From Paenarthrobacter sp. GOM3 (GTDB lineage Bacteria; Actinomycetota; Actinomycetes; Actinomycetales; Micrococcaceae): a stretch of DNA of 64,000 nt. The notes under the pieces are model-generated. The model did no database searches. It was not told the DNA's origin and worked only from the letters and a program-made list of their open reading frames with translations. Of the stretch, positions 8,683-18,256 are shown piece by piece. The DNA is taken from contig NZ_CP136562.1 in assembly GCF_018215265.2 (NCBI RefSeq), positions 4,400,401-4,464,400 of the forward strand, read 5' to 3'. The position numbers and the translations under genes were made by a program. Position 1 is the stretch's first letter. Each line of letters begins with the position of its first letter.

Positions 8683-9561
8683 CTAGACGGTGACGTTCAG
8701 CGCGGCCGTATAGCCGCCGGCCACTGAACCGGAAATAGTCGCCAGTTGGTATATGCCGCCGTCGTCACCAAAGACGTTGTCCGAGGTCAGCGAGGTCTTG
8801 GGGAAATTCTGCGCGCTGGATTCATAGCCCTCCGTGGCGTACACCTCCTTGCATGCCTTCTCGGTGAGGGCGATCTGTGAAACCGCCAGCACCCTTCCCG
8901 CCGCCGAGGTATTGCTCATCGATTCGAATACCTCAAAGTGAATATGTGGCCAGCGACCGCTGTACGCGCCAGGGTAGATGGTGCTGAAAGTGAGTTGGCC
9001 GTTGCTGTCTGCCTCCTGCACGCCCCGGAGGTAGTTCTCGTTCTTGAGCCCCGAATCATAAAGCGAATACTTGCCGTTGCGATCGCAGTGCCACACGTAC
9101 ACGGCAGCACCGGCCAGCGGCGAGCATCCGTTGGCGTTATCCAGCAGGGTCAAGGTCACCGTCAGCAGGACACCATCAGCTTTCGTCGTGGAGGTGCCGA
9201 AGCTCGACCTGATGTCCCGCCTCACAACTCCTGAAGCTTCCAGTACGTTCGGACCGTTGGAGCCGTCACCGGGATACGGGCCAAGGGTCTCGTCCGGGAT
9301 TTCCACCCCGCATTCGGCGAGGGCGCGGGTGACCGTACTGGACGGTGAGGCGACCGCCGTCGAACTTTCCGTAGCTGTGCCGGTAACAGCGCCCGACGCC
9401 GACCCGCCACCGCCGCTGCCGGATTCAGTTCCGGGGGTGCAGGCTGCCAAAGCCGCCGCGGTTCCTGCCCCGAGGAAGACCCCCAGGGTGCGGCGGCGAC
9501 TCAGGAGGGTGGCGAGGTCGAACTCAAGGCCACGGTCGTGGTTGGGATGCGGAGTAGTCAT
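8683..9561 (-). CDS. Tat-exported intradiol ring-cleavage dioxygenase-like lipoprotein
   Basis: The 292-residue product has a twin-arginine signal with lipobox (RRRTLGVFLGAGTAAALAAC, residues about 24-43), a serine/glycine-rich linker, then an intradiol dioxygenase C domain. The iron-ligand pattern is present: Tyr in GKYSLYDSG, Tyr in IYPGAYSGRWPHIHFE and the His pair of PHIHF. The fold normally cleaves catechols, but soluble cytoplasmic dioxygenases are longer and unexported. Exported members act on extracellular aromatics or have unknown substrates. ATG 9561 is preferred over an upstream start at 9645 because it places the signal peptide near the N-terminus. No other aromatic-degradation gene is nearby. 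Confidence 0.85.
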   Translation of the reverse strand: MTTPHPNHDRGLEFDLATLLSRRRTLGVFLGAGTAAALAACTPGTESGSGGGGSASGAVTGTATESSTAVASPSSTVTRALAECGVEIPDETLGPYPGDGSNGPNVLEASGVVRRDIRSSFGTSTTKADGVLLTVTLTLLDNANGCSPLAGAAVYVWHCDRNGKYSLYDSGLKNENYLRGVQEADSNGQLTFSTIYPGAYSGRWPHIHFEVFESMSNTSAAGRVLAVSQIALTEKACKEVYATEGYESSAQNFPKTSLTSDNVFGDDGGIYQLATISGSVAGGYTAALNVTV

Positions 9562-9739
9562 GTGTCCATGCAACCCGCACCCCCTATGCCTTGTACATGG
9601 GGCAACTGTGCAGGGGCTGTGATCTGGTTTCAGAGCTGAAGACATCGGATGTGCATTATGAGCAAATCAATATGCTTGTACTGATCATCACATTGTGCCA
9701 CTATGGCTCACAGAATCCACATCCACGGAAGGCCCTCCC

Positions 9740-10189
9740 ATGAAGATCCAATTGAAACCAGTGCGGAAGCTCCGCATCCACTGGCCCATCCCGGTCGAAA
9801 CCATGACTCAACTGGCCGGAGGCAACCTCGCCGCGTTGGAAGCGGACAGCGGCATCTCATCCCTGCTGCAGGCGCTGACGGAGTGCCCCGAGCTGGGCGG
9901 CTTCGGGAACTACCACCATGTCTTCGAGTCCTCCGCGGGTTACGAGGGCTTTACCGTGGCTGAGGGCGCAAACCCCACGCTGGGCCGCGTGGGCCAGCGA
10001 ACCATCTCTCCCACCTTCGTTTTCACCTCCTACTTCGACGACTCGCTGGATGAAGACGACGTTCACCGCCTGGTCCAGCGGATCGTGGACATCCATCCCT
10101 GGGAGGTCCCGGTGATCGAAGTGTCCGGACCCCTGAACGTCTCCAGCAGTGTCCTGACCCGTGCAGGCGAGAGCCGGATCGCGTCATGA
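9740..10189 (+). CDS. Stand-alone NIF3/CutA-like domain protein
   Basis: The 149-residue product matches the insert domain of NIF3/YqfO proteins: FGNYHHVFESSAGYEGFTVAEGANPTLGRVG corresponds to the family pattern of an aromatic-rich strand, Gly-rich turn, GANP and IG.VG, and VDIHPWEVPVIEV corresponds to the HPYEEPAYDV element. The metal-binding parts of full NIF3 are absent. ATG 9740 gives the sensible start MKIQLKPVRKLRIHW. Its stop overlaps the start of the next gene (ATGA), so it is translationally coupled to the cyclase-family hydrolase. No function is known for such free domains; a small-ligand or metal sensor role is speculation. Confidence 0.65.
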   Translation: MKIQLKPVRKLRIHWPIPVETMTQLAGGNLAALEADSGISSLLQALTECPELGGFGNYHHVFESSAGYEGFTVAEGANPTLGRVGQRTISPTFVFTSYFDDSLDEDDVHRLVQRIVDIHPWEVPVIEVSGPLNVSSSVLTRAGESRIAS

Positions 10190-10926
10190 CCAGGGGACTT
10201 TGGCAGGAACTCGCGCCCCTTCTCGGCAACCGAACCTTCACGGACCTCACCCACGCGTTCCATCCCGGCCAGCCCCGGTTTGCCGCTTTCCCGGATGAAT
10301 CCCGCGAGGCGCTCTTCGATATGGAGAAAGGCGACGGCTTCACAGCCCACCGCTACTCGATAGTGGGCCAGTGGGGTACCCACGTGGATCCGCCGTCGCA
10401 TTTTGTGCGGGGTGGCCGGACCCTGGACCAGATACCCGTGGACCAGATGGTGCTACCCCTGGTTGTCCTGGACATCAGCCAGCGCGTGCGCACGGACCCC
10501 GATGCCACGCCCACACTGGGCGACATCAAGGATTGGGAATCGCGAAACGGCACCATTCCCGCTGGTTCGTTCGTTGCCCTCCGCACAGGATGGAGCCACC
10601 GCTGGCCCGACCCTGAGGCCATGGCCAACAAGGACGAATCCGGAACAAGCCATACTCCCGGCTGGTCGCAAGAGGTCCTTGGATGCCTGATCGAAGAGCG
10701 GGGCGTGGCGGCGGTGGGACACGAACAGACCGACACGGACCCTGGCATGGCCACTTCCCGGCTTGACTTCAGCCTGGAAACCTACGTCCTGGCGCAGGAC
10801 AAATGGCAGATTGAACTTTTGGCTCATCTTGATGGCCTGCCCGAATCCGGTGGCGTCCTGGTGGCAAGCTGGGCCAAACCCTTGGGAGGGAGCGGCTTCC
10901 CGGCAAGGGTTTTCGCCATCCACTAG
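10186..10926 (+). CDS. Cyclase family metal-dependent hydrolase (kynurenine formamidase/isatin hydrolase type)
   Basis: The 246-residue product has the cyclase-family metal motif VGQWGTHVDPPSHF (HXGTHXDXPXH-like, about residues 60-73), FTDLTHAFHPGQPRFAAFP near the start and HEQTDTDPG later, matching manganese or zinc hydrolases that open amide rings or cleave formamides. It is coupled to the upstream NIF3-type gene by a 4-bp overlap and followed 25 bp later by an IclR regulator in the same direction. Together with the nearby permease this suggests uptake and hydrolysis of an amide- or lactam-like amino-acid derivative. The real substrate is not visible. Confidence 0.88.
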   Translation: MTRGLWQELAPLLGNRTFTDLTHAFHPGQPRFAAFPDESREALFDMEKGDGFTAHRYSIVGQWGTHVDPPSHFVRGGRTLDQIPVDQMVLPLVVLDISQRVRTDPDATPTLGDIKDWESRNGTIPAGSFVALRTGWSHRWPDPEAMANKDESGTSHTPGWSQEVLGCLIEERGVAAVGHEQTDTDPGMATSRLDFSLETYVLAQDKWQIELLAHLDGLPESGGVLVASWAKPLGGSGFPARVFAIH

Positions 10927-10951
10927 GGCTGCGGGTCGCTAGAATCGTTCC

Positions 10952-11731
10952 ATGTCAAAGAGCTCCAGCATGGGCCGTGGGATGATGGCCATCCTCGCGG
11001 TGGGGGCGCGCCATGCGCAAGGGCACGACGGCGGTACGGTTGCCGACATCGCGGCCCACCTGGAGAAGGACCGCAGCCAGGTTTCGCGAAGCCTCAAGGG
11101 GGCTTTGCAGGAGGGCTTCCTTGCCCGCACCGACAACAGGGAATACCGCTTGGACTGGTCAGTCCTGGCCGACGCCCAGTTGGTCACCGAGCAACGCCTG
11201 AAGACCGACGGACTCACCGCGCTGGAAGGCTTGGCCGCAGAAACCAACGAAGCCTGCTTCCTGGGCGTGCTGAGCGGAAACAGTACGGTCACCATTGGCG
11301 AGCAAGTACCGGCCAGCGCCAACCTGGTGGGTTCTTGGCTGGGCCGGCCCTATCCTGCCTACTGCAGCGATGCCGGCCAGGCGCTCCTCTGGGATGCACC
11401 GGATGACGAAGTCCGGACGCTCTTCAAGACCGTGGAATTCGTCAAGCACGGGCCCAACACGCCCTCATCCGTTGAGGACTTCCTGGACCGGCTCTACCAA
11501 GCCCGGGAACGCGGGTACTCGATTGTTGATGAAGAAGCCGAACCCGGACTCTATTCACTGGCCGCGCCCATCCGCGATTTCAAGAATGAGGTCGTTGCAG
11601 CGCTCCAGATCGTCGGCCCCAGGACGCGGGTTGAGCCGCTGCGTGAAAGCCATGCCATGGCACTCCGCTCATGGTGCGAGTGGCTGGAAGCAATGGTCGG
11701 TGGCCGGGCCGCAGCTCCCCACCTGCCCTAG
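10952..11731 (+). CDS. IclR family transcriptional regulator
   Basis: The 259-residue product has an N-terminal winged helix (MAILAVGARHAQGHDGGTVADIAAHLEKDRSQVSRSLKGALQEGFL, residues about 10-60) and the IclR effector domain with DAGQALLWDAPDDEVRTLF and RGYSIVDEEAEPGLYSLAAPIRDF. Such regulators bind small acids or aromatic compounds. It follows the cyclase-family gene closely and probably belongs to that operon. Its stop codon overlaps the stop of the opposite IclR gene on the palindrome CTAG at 11728-11731. Confidence 0.93.
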   Translation: MSKSSSMGRGMMAILAVGARHAQGHDGGTVADIAAHLEKDRSQVSRSLKGALQEGFLARTDNREYRLDWSVLADAQLVTEQRLKTDGLTALEGLAAETNEACFLGVLSGNSTVTIGEQVPASANLVGSWLGRPYPAYCSDAGQALLWDAPDDEVRTLFKTVEFVKHGPNTPSSVEDFLDRLYQARERGYSIVDEEAEPGLYSLAAPIRDFKNEVVAALQIVGPRTRVEPLRESHAMALRSWCEWLEAMVGGRAAAPHLP

Positions 11732-12498
11732 ATCAGTACGGTGCCGTGGGCGCCAAGTGCTTGGGAGGTTTCATGGAGCACCCCGGCGATCTCCGGGGCC
11801 GCCGTCTCGATACTGGAACGGTTGCCCAGGACACTGAGGGCGGCAACGATGTTCCCGCCGTCGGACCGCACTGGTACGGCCACTTCCCACACGTCATGCT
11901 CGAATTCCTCGGCGGCCACAACAAACCCGCGGCCCTTGTCACGGTCCATGAGCTCACTGACTTCCAGCGCGGAATGTGCCGCCGCGGGGCCGCCCACGCC
12001 GATGAAATTCACGTCGCGGAGAAGGGATTCCAGCTCAACGCGCGAGTGATCCCACAGCAAGGCCCTGCCCGCTCCGGTGCACCAGACGGGCGTCACCATA
12101 CCCGGTTTGGCGAAGCCGCCCGGGAATGAGTTGTTCGTGGATGCGCGCAAGAGGAGGACCCTGACGCCGTCGCGGACGGAGAGCCGTGATCGCAAGCCAA
12201 AGGCGGACACCAGCTCCTCCAGCTTTGCCCGTGAGTTCTGCACCCAGCCACTGTTGAGCGAAGCTGCCAGGCCCAGGAAGCCCGAACCTGCGCGAAAGGG
12301 GCCCCTGTCCACCCGTTCCAACAAGCCAAGATCACACAACTCCTGGGCCAAGCGGGAAACCCTGCTTTGTTCCATGTCCAATTCGGCGGCCAGTTGGGAG
12401 ACACCCAAAAGCTGACGGCCCTGCTTTTCGCGGTCCGTAATCAGGCGAACGAGGCGAAGACCCTGGGCCAAAGACGACGCTTCGGGTGACGTATCCAC
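11728..12498 (-). CDS. IclR family transcriptional regulator
   Basis: GTG 12498 is the chosen start: it has GGAAGGAG eight bases upstream and the protein then begins VDTSPEASSLAQGLRLVRL, whereas longer in-frame starts (to 12654) run through non-conserved sequence. The 256-residue product has a winged helix with LLGVSQLAAELDMEQSRVSRLAQELCDLGLL and an effector domain with GAGRALLWDHSRVELESLL and EVAVPVRSDGGNIVAALSVLG. It is a second IclR family member tail-to-tail with the first; the two share the layout but differ clearly in sequence. It lies just downstream of the APC permease gene on the same strand. Confidence 0.92.
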   Translation of the reverse strand: MDTSPEASSLAQGLRLVRLITDREKQGRQLLGVSQLAAELDMEQSRVSRLAQELCDLGLLERVDRGPFRAGSGFLGLAASLNSGWVQNSRAKLEELVSAFGLRSRLSVRDGVRVLLLRASTNNSFPGGFAKPGMVTPVWCTGAGRALLWDHSRVELESLLRDVNFIGVGGPAAAHSALEVSELMDRDKGRGFVVAAEEFEHDVWEVAVPVRSDGGNIVAALSVLGNRSSIETAAPEIAGVLHETSQALGAHGTVLI

Positions 12499-12622
12499 AA
12501 TCCACTCCTTCCACCACGCGCTCACGCCATTCTCACACGTGCGTGTCTGCCGCAAGGATTCGGGCCCCCCACACTGTGTACGGATCTGCGAGTATCCCTG
12601 CACCATCAATTCCCCCGTCAGC

Positions 12623-12657
12623 GCCTTGCGGCCGGACAGAGGGCCCGGCCGCAAGGC
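12623..12657 (-). terminator. Hairpin downstream of the APC permease gene
   Basis: A perfect 13-bp stem GCCTTGCGGCCGG with its complement around a 9-base loop lies just after the permease stop on the minus strand. No T-run follows, so termination is likely but not certain. Confidence 0.6.
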
Positions 12658-12672
12658 TCAGCGGATGTGGAT

Positions 12673-14115
12673 TCACGACGTCGGACTGGACTTCGCCGGG
12701 CGCCGGTACCTGAAGTAGAAGTAGGCGTAGCAGGCCCCGACAAAAGGAACGCCGAAGTACAGGGCGGCGATCTGCTGTGGGTCAAACGCAATGCCCACCA
12801 ATGAAATCAAGCACAGCGCGAAAGCCAGGATCGGGACCAACGGAAAGAGGGGTGCCTTGTAGGCAAGGTCCTTCACGCTCCCGCCGTTACGTACAAAGGC
12901 CCTGCGGTGGAAGAAGTGGGACGCAGAGATGGACATCCACACACCAACAACCGCGAAACCGGCCACGGAGACCAAGGCGAGGTACACGGTTTCAGGTGCA
13001 ACCACACTGCTGATCAGCGATGCAATGCCGCCAACCATGCTGACCGAGAGAGCTACAAGCGGTATGCCCCGCCGGGTGAGCCTTTTCAAAGCCTTCGGTG
13101 CATGTCCCTCGTCTGCCAGGGAGTAGAGCATACGGGCACAGGAGAACAATCCGCTGTTCCCGGCCGACAGCAGGGCCGTGATGATGACGAAGTTCATGAT
13201 GTCAGCGGCGTAGGGAATTCCAACGGAGGAGAACACCGTCACGAACGGGCTCTCGTCAAGCCCCACCTGGTCAAACGGGACGGTTGCAGCAATGACCGCG
13301 ATGGCACCAACAAAGAAGATCAGCAGCCGGACCACTGTGCTGCGCATGGCCTTGGGAATGTTCCGCGCCGGATCGGTGGTCTCCCCGGCGGCCACGCCAA
13401 TGAGTTCCGAACCGGAGAACGCATAGAAGACCGCCAACGCCGTCACCAGGACTCCGGTAAAGCCGTTGGGAAACAATCCTCCGGAGGTGTTGAAGTTCTC
13501 AAGCATGAAGGGGTGGTTGCCGGACTCGGAGAGGGGATGGAATCCGAAAAGGGCTGCGCCACCCAACACGATCAGGGCAATGATCGCGCCCACTTTGATG
13601 ATGGCGAACCAGAACTCGGATTCCCCGAAGAACTTGGAAGATACGGCATTGAATCCGAACAGGATGGCTGCGAAGACGAGGCACCACACCCACACCTCGA
13701 CGTCGGGAAACCAGCGCTGCATGAGGAGTCCTGATGCCGTGAATTCCGAGCCGATGGCCACCGCCCAGCAGAGCCAGTAGAGCCAGGCCGTGGCAAATCC
13801 GGTGGCTGGACCGATGGATCGGGACGCGTAAATGTGGAAGGCGCCTGATACGGGGTAGGCGATGGCCAACTCGCCAAGGCATGCCATCACGAGGTAGACC
13901 ACGAATGCACCCACCAAGTAGGCGATCACAGCCCCAAGCGGGCCGGCTTGGGAGATCGTGTAGCCGGAGCTCAGGAACAACCCGGATCCAATGACACCTC
14001 CCATCGCGATCATGATGAGGTGCCGTGGTCCCATCGATCGGCGCAGTCCGGGTTCGGCTGGGGCGTCCACTGCCTCAGGTTGATGGTCAAGTTGCACGGG
14101 TGCTGAAGATTCCAT
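12673..14115 (-). CDS. Amino-acid permease, APC superfamily
   Basis: The 480-residue product starts with the transporter signature LRRSMGPRHLIMIAMGGVIGSGLFLSSGYTISQAGPLGA and contains FSGSELIGVAAGETTDPARNIPKAM in the central loop plus about twelve helices. ATG 14115 has GGAGA six bases upstream. It is transcribed away from the homoserine dehydrogenase-aldehyde dehydrogenase-aspartase operon across a 285-bp region, an arrangement typical of an importer that feeds the adjoining catabolic operon. The amino acid moved is inferred, not shown: homoserine, aspartate-family amino acids or a derivative would fit the neighbours. Confidence 0.9.
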   Translation of the reverse strand: MESSAPVQLDHQPEAVDAPAEPGLRRSMGPRHLIMIAMGGVIGSGLFLSSGYTISQAGPLGAVIAYLVGAFVVYLVMACLGELAIAYPVSGAFHIYASRSIGPATGFATAWLYWLCWAVAIGSEFTASGLLMQRWFPDVEVWVWCLVFAAILFGFNAVSSKFFGESEFWFAIIKVGAIIALIVLGGAALFGFHPLSESGNHPFMLENFNTSGGLFPNGFTGVLVTALAVFYAFSGSELIGVAAGETTDPARNIPKAMRSTVVRLLIFFVGAIAVIAATVPFDQVGLDESPFVTVFSSVGIPYAADIMNFVIITALLSAGNSGLFSCARMLYSLADEGHAPKALKRLTRRGIPLVALSVSMVGGIASLISSVVAPETVYLALVSVAGFAVVGVWMSISASHFFHRRAFVRNGGSVKDLAYKAPLFPLVPILAFALCLISLVGIAFDPQQIAALYFGVPFVGACYAYFYFRYRRPAKSSPTS

Positions 14116-14227
14116 GTGGTGTCTCCGGTTATGTGTCGGATGCGAACGGTACGCCTTGAAGTCCGGGGTCGGGGTGCCGGGAGGGCGTCTGTAGTGACGA
14201 AGGTAACACAGAATCCCATCGAGTGGT

Positions 14228-14248
14228 CATTAAAAACATTTGTTAATG
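14228..14248. promoter_or_regulatory. AT-rich inverted repeat between divergent permease and catabolic operon
   Basis: CATTAA and TTAATG form a 6-bp inverted repeat with a 9-base A/T-rich spacer, in an otherwise G/C-rich 285-bp divergent intergenic region. A second, weaker repeat GAATGG/CCATTC lies at about 14298-14318. Position and symmetry suit an operator for the Lrp/AsnC regulator at 18257 or one of the IclR proteins. That link is inference. Confidence 0.4.
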
Positions 14249-14400
14249 CGTATAGCGCACATTGCCCGAAATGGGCCCGAAGGCAGATCGGCAGTCGAAT
14301 GGTCAGAATGCCCATTCTTTAGGGCGATTCAGCATGGTTGGACGGACATCGAAGGCCCGCAGGATTGAAGCATCACCCCTCCACCTACCTGAGGAGCACC

Positions 14401-15447
14401 ATGAAAACCTACGATCTCGCGCTGATCGGCTTTGGCGGCGTCAACCGGACCCTCGCCGAAATCATCGCCACCCGGGGAGACGCCCTCCGCTCGGAGCTGG
14501 GCTTCGGCCTCAGGGTTGTGGCCATCACCGATCTCAGGCTCGGCTCCTTGGTCCAGGCCGAAGGCATCGACATTGACATGGCGCTCAATCTTGGCGGCAA
14601 CGAAACGTTCGCGGACCATGGCGGCTCCCGGGACACCAACAACGAAGCCGTGATCCGTTCCTGCACGGCAGATATCGTCTGCGAAGCCACCTTCACAAAT
14701 CCCGACGACGGCGAACCTGCCGTCTCGCACGTACGGTGGGCCCTGGAATCAGGCAAAAGCGTCTGCACAACCAACAAGGGACCCGTGGCACTCCGAGGCC
14801 CTGAACTGTCCGCGCTGGCCGCAAGCAATGGTGTCCACTTCGAGTTCGAGGGCGCAGTCATGAGTGGCACCCCTGTCATCCGCCTCGCCAAAAAGATGTT
14901 CGCCGGCCTGAAGATCGACGGCTTTGAAGGAATCCTGAATGGAACCAGCAACTACGTGCTCGGTCGCATGGAATCCGGCCTGGACCTGGATGCCGCTATT
15001 CGGGAAGCCCAGGATCTGGGGTACGCCGAAGCCAACCCTGCAGCAGACATCGAGGGCTACGATGTGCGGCTCAAGGTGCTCATCCTGGCCAACCAATTGC
15101 TCGAGGCAGACATCACCTTGCAGGACGTCTCCTGTGAGGGCATCTCCTCCCTGACGCGCGATGACATTGAACAAGCTGCCCGCCAAGGCCTGCGTTGGAA
15201 ACTCATCGGCTCAGCGAAGAGGTCCGCGAACGGGGCAGTGACAGCTGGCGTGAAGGCCGTAGCTGTGCCCTTGGCCCATGAACTTGCCGGCATCTCCGGC
15301 GCCACCAACGCGGTTTCGTTCAACACTGATCTTCTGGGCCCGGTGATGGTTTCCGGGCCCGGCGCCGGACGCGTCGAAACTGCCTATGCCTTGCTCTCAG
15401 ACATCATCGCCATGCACCACACCTCGGAGGTTCCCTCCCATGCCTAA
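14401..15447 (+). CDS. Homoserine dehydrogenase family protein, probably catabolic
   Basis: The 348-residue product has a Rossmann start ([18 protein letters not shown]), TTNKGPVAL, the family signature [13 protein letters not shown] (GTSNY at residues 181-185), [12 protein letters not shown] and the catalytic lysine in [11 protein letters not shown] (K225). It lacks the C-terminal ACT domain used for threonine feedback in biosynthetic enzymes. ATG 14401 has GAGGAG five bases upstream. It is the first gene of an operon with aldehyde dehydrogenase and aspartase, where oxidation of homoserine to aspartate semialdehyde would make sense. A related 4-hydroxy amino acid could be the real substrate. 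Confidence 0.88.
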   Translation: MKTYDLALIGFGGVNRTLAEIIATRGDALRSELGFGLRVVAITDLRLGSLVQAEGIDIDMALNLGGNETFADHGGSRDTNNEAVIRSCTADIVCEATFTNPDDGEPAVSHVRWALESGKSVCTTNKGPVALRGPELSALAASNGVHFEFEGAVMSGTPVIRLAKKMFAGLKIDGFEGILNGTSNYVLGRMESGLDLDAAIREAQDLGYAEANPAADIEGYDVRLKVLILANQLLEADITLQDVSCEGISSLTRDDIEQAARQGLRWKLIGSAKRSANGAVTAGVKAVAVPLAHELAGISGATNAVSFNTDLLGPVMVSGPGAGRVETAYALLSDIIAMHHTSEVPSHA

Positions 15448-16870
15448 GTCCTCACCCAGCACCGTCGAGGCTTCGACCCTGCCGATGTTCCAGAACGTCA
15501 CCAGCCCCTACGACCAGCGCGTTGTTGGCGCCGTTCCGCTGACCGACGCCACCGCCGTCGACGGTGTCCTGGATGCTGCCCGCGCGGGAGCTAAAGTAGC
15601 AGCGGGCCTCTCCCGGGACGCACGGGGAAAGATACTCGACCGGGCAGCCAACCTGGTGGAAGACCGTCGCGATCTCTTTGCCGAAACCATCGTTGCTGAG
15701 GCCGGCAAGACTGTAAGGCAGGCCCGAAAGGAGGTTCTGCGTGCGGTCAATACACTGCGGTTGTCGGCGGCAGAAACTCGCCGCAACGCCGGTGAAGTTG
15801 TTCCTTTCGACGCCCATGAGGGATCAGAGGACCGGCTGGGGTGGTTCTCCCGCGAGCCGCTTGGCATCATCCTTGCAATCACGCCCTTCAACGACCCCCT
15901 CAACCTTGTAGCCCACAAGATCGGGCCTGCCATAGCGGGCGGAAACTCCGTTATCCTCAAGCCCTCGGCCCTCACACCCCTTTCCGCACAGCTGCTCACC
16001 GAGGCACTCCTGGAGGCCGGACTCCCGCGGGAAGTCCTCACAGTTGTCCATGGGGACCGCGACATTGCGCAGAAAATCATCGCGGCGAGGGACGTACGCA
16101 TGGTGTCATTCACCGGCGGGTTCTCCACTGGGGAGTCCATCGCCTCGGCAGCTGGACTAAAGAAGCTCTCCATGGACCTGGGCGGAAACGCGCCGGTCAT
16201 CGTCATGGCGGACGCAGACCTCCAGGAAGCGGTGGCCTCCTGCGTTTCCGGTGCGTTCTGCGCGGCCGGCCAGAATTGCGTCGGTGTTCAGCGGATCCTG
16301 GTCGACAAGCTCGTCTACGCCGAATTCCGGGAGCTCTTCATCGCTGCGACCAACGAACTCGTGGTTGGCGACCCGTCCGATGAACTGACGGACGTGGGGC
16401 CCATGATCAGCGCACGTTCCTTGGAAGATGTGCGGGCGAAAGTCCACGAAGCAGTGGAGCGCGGGGCAGTTGTCCTGGCAGGAAACGTGGCTACCGGGAA
16501 CATCCTCCATCCCACGGTCCTCGAGGAGGTGCCGGAAGACAGCCGGCTGTGGTCCGAGGAAGTATTCGGCCCGCTGGTGATGCTCCGCCCTGTGGACAGC
16601 CTTCAGGAAGCGATCGGGATCGCCAACTCCATCGAGTTCAGTCTTCATGCCGGAATCTTCACTGCATCTCTCGGGGACGCCATGAAGGCAGCAAAGGAGA
16701 TCCAGGCCGGTGGTGTCATGATCAACGACTCGTCCGACTACCGGTTCGATGGAATGCCCTTCGGCGGGTTCAAGTACGGAAGCCTGGGCCGTGAAGGCGT
16801 TCACTTCGCCTACGAGGAAATGACCCAGCCCAAGGTCATCTGCATCAAGAACAGTACGGCCCGGCTATGA
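15440..16870 (+). CDS. NAD(P)-dependent aldehyde dehydrogenase (possible aspartate-semialdehyde oxidising enzyme)
   Basis: The 476-residue product is a full [40 protein letters not shown] (cofactor region), [11 protein letters not shown] (catalytic Glu region), [11 protein letters not shown] with catalytic C280, and [10 protein letters not shown]. It overlaps the homoserine dehydrogenase gene by 8 bp with GGAGG nine bases before its ATG, so the two are translationally coupled. In this context the likely reaction is oxidation of aspartate 4-semialdehyde to aspartate. This differs from the biosynthetic aspartate-semialdehyde dehydrogenase, which is a different fold. General succinate-semialdehyde or lactaldehyde activity remains possible. 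Confidence 0.9.
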   Translation: MPKSSPSTVEASTLPMFQNVTSPYDQRVVGAVPLTDATAVDGVLDAARAGAKVAAGLSRDARGKILDRAANLVEDRRDLFAETIVAEAGKTVRQARKEVLRAVNTLRLSAAETRRNAGEVVPFDAHEGSEDRLGWFSREPLGIILAITPFNDPLNLVAHKIGPAIAGGNSVILKPSALTPLSAQLLTEALLEAGLPREVLTVVHGDRDIAQKIIAARDVRMVSFTGGFSTGESIASAAGLKKLSMDLGGNAPVIVMADADLQEAVASCVSGAFCAAGQNCVGVQRILVDKLVYAEFRELFIAATNELVVGDPSDELTDVGPMISARSLEDVRAKVHEAVERGAVVLAGNVATGNILHPTVLEEVPEDSRLWSEEVFGPLVMLRPVDSLQEAIGIANSIEFSLHAGIFTASLGDAMKAAKEIQAGGVMINDSSDYRFDGMPFGGFKYGSLGREGVHFAYEEMTQPKVICIKNSTARL

Positions 16871-18255
16871 CGTATCGCCTCGAATCCGATTCCCTCGGGT
16901 CCATACGCATACCAGCGGACGCCTTGTGGGGCGCGCACACGGCGCGGGCCCTGGACAACTTCCCCATCAGCGGGATCCCTGTTTCACGGTATCCCGGACT
17001 GGTGGTGGCCCTGGCGCAGGTAAAACGGGCAGCGGCCCGCGCCAACTCCAGCCTCGGGGTCCTGGAACCCGCCGTGGCCAACGCGATCAGCCGTGCGTGC
17101 CGGGACATCGAAGAAGGGCAGCACCACCAGCACTTCTGCGTGGACATGATCCAGGGCGGCGCGGGGACCAGCACCAATATGAACGCCAACGAGGTGATCG
17201 CCAACCTGGCCCTGGAAACCTTGGGTCATCCCCGCGGCAGCTACCAGCATCTGCACCCCATCGACCACGTGAACAAATGCCAGTCGACCAACGATGTCTA
17301 CCCCACCGCCATCAAGCTCGCACTGATCAGCGCTGTCCAGGAGCTTGACCACGAACTCGGTCAATTGACGGAGTCCATGCGGGAGAAGGGGGTCGCATTC
17401 GCCCACGTGGCCAAAATCGGGCGCACCCAGCTACAGGACGCCGTCCCCATGACGTTGGGTCAGGAGTTCGGGGCCTTCGCCGCGACGATTGAGGAAGACA
17501 GATGCCGGCTGCGGGAGTCCGCGGCACTCATGCTCGAATGCAGTCTGGGAGCAACGGCGATCGGCACAGGGATTACTGCTGAGCCCGGTTACCGGGAGCG
17601 GGCTATTGAAGCCCTCGCCGAAATTGCGGGGCTGCGTCTGGTGCCGGCAGCCGACCTGCTGGAGGCGACATCCGACGTCGGGGTTTTCATGCATGTGTCC
17701 GGGATGCTGAAGCGGTCGGCCATCAAGATCTCAAAAATCAGCAGCGACCTGAGGTTGCTGTCCAGCGGGCCGCAAAATGGCTTCGGGGAGATCCAACTGC
17801 CACCCCGCCAGGCCGGGTCATCGATTATGCCCGGCAAAGTGAATCCGGTTATTCCCGAGACACTGAACCAGATCGCCTTTGCTATTGCTGGTGCGGACAC
17901 TACCGTCACCATGGCCGCGGACAACGGCCAATTGCAACTGAATGCCTTTGAACCCGTCATTGCCCATGCCTTGCTGCAGGGCTTCTCCTGGCTCATCAAC
18001 GGCGCGCGGATCCTCAGGACCCACTGCATCCAGGGCATCACGGCAAACGAGGAACTGCTTGGCGGGCGGGCTGCGGGCTCGGCGGGACTGGCTACTGCGC
18101 TGATCCCCGCCCTTGGCTACGCCGCCGCGGCGGAGGTGGCCAAGAGGGCGCTGACCGGGCGCGTGACGGTGATCGACGCCGTCACGTCGATGGGACTCAT
18201 GGAACGGGACACCGCCGCACTGATACTTGAGGGAGCTTCGACGCGTGCAGGCTGA
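16867..18255 (+). CDS. aspA: Aspartate ammonia-lyase
   Basis: The 462-residue product belongs to the fumarase/aspartase superfamily: [36 protein letters not shown] at the start, [37 protein letters not shown], and the flexible catalytic loop [12 protein letters not shown] with the serine at about residue 318-319. The phrase [17 protein letters not shown] is closer to aspartase than to fumarase. The reaction splits L-aspartate to fumarate and ammonia. Its ATG overlaps the aldehyde dehydrogenase stop (ATGA), completing a three-gene coupled operon. Aspartase rather than fumarase is a moderately firm call. Confidence 0.85.
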   Translation: MTYRLESDSLGSIRIPADALWGAHTARALDNFPISGIPVSRYPGLVVALAQVKRAAARANSSLGVLEPAVANAISRACRDIEEGQHHQHFCVDMIQGGAGTSTNMNANEVIANLALETLGHPRGSYQHLHPIDHVNKCQSTNDVYPTAIKLALISAVQELDHELGQLTESMREKGVAFAHVAKIGRTQLQDAVPMTLGQEFGAFAATIEEDRCRLRESAALMLECSLGATAIGTGITAEPGYRERAIEALAEIAGLRLVPAADLLEATSDVGVFMHVSGMLKRSAIKISKISSDLRLLSSGPQNGFGEIQLPPRQAGSSIMPGKVNPVIPETLNQIAFAIAGADTTVTMAADNGQLQLNAFEPVIAHALLQGFSWLINGARILRTHCIQGITANEELLGGRAAGSAGLATALIPALGYAAAAEVAKRALTGRVTVIDAVTSMGLMERDTAALILEGASTRAG

Positions 18256-18256
18256 G

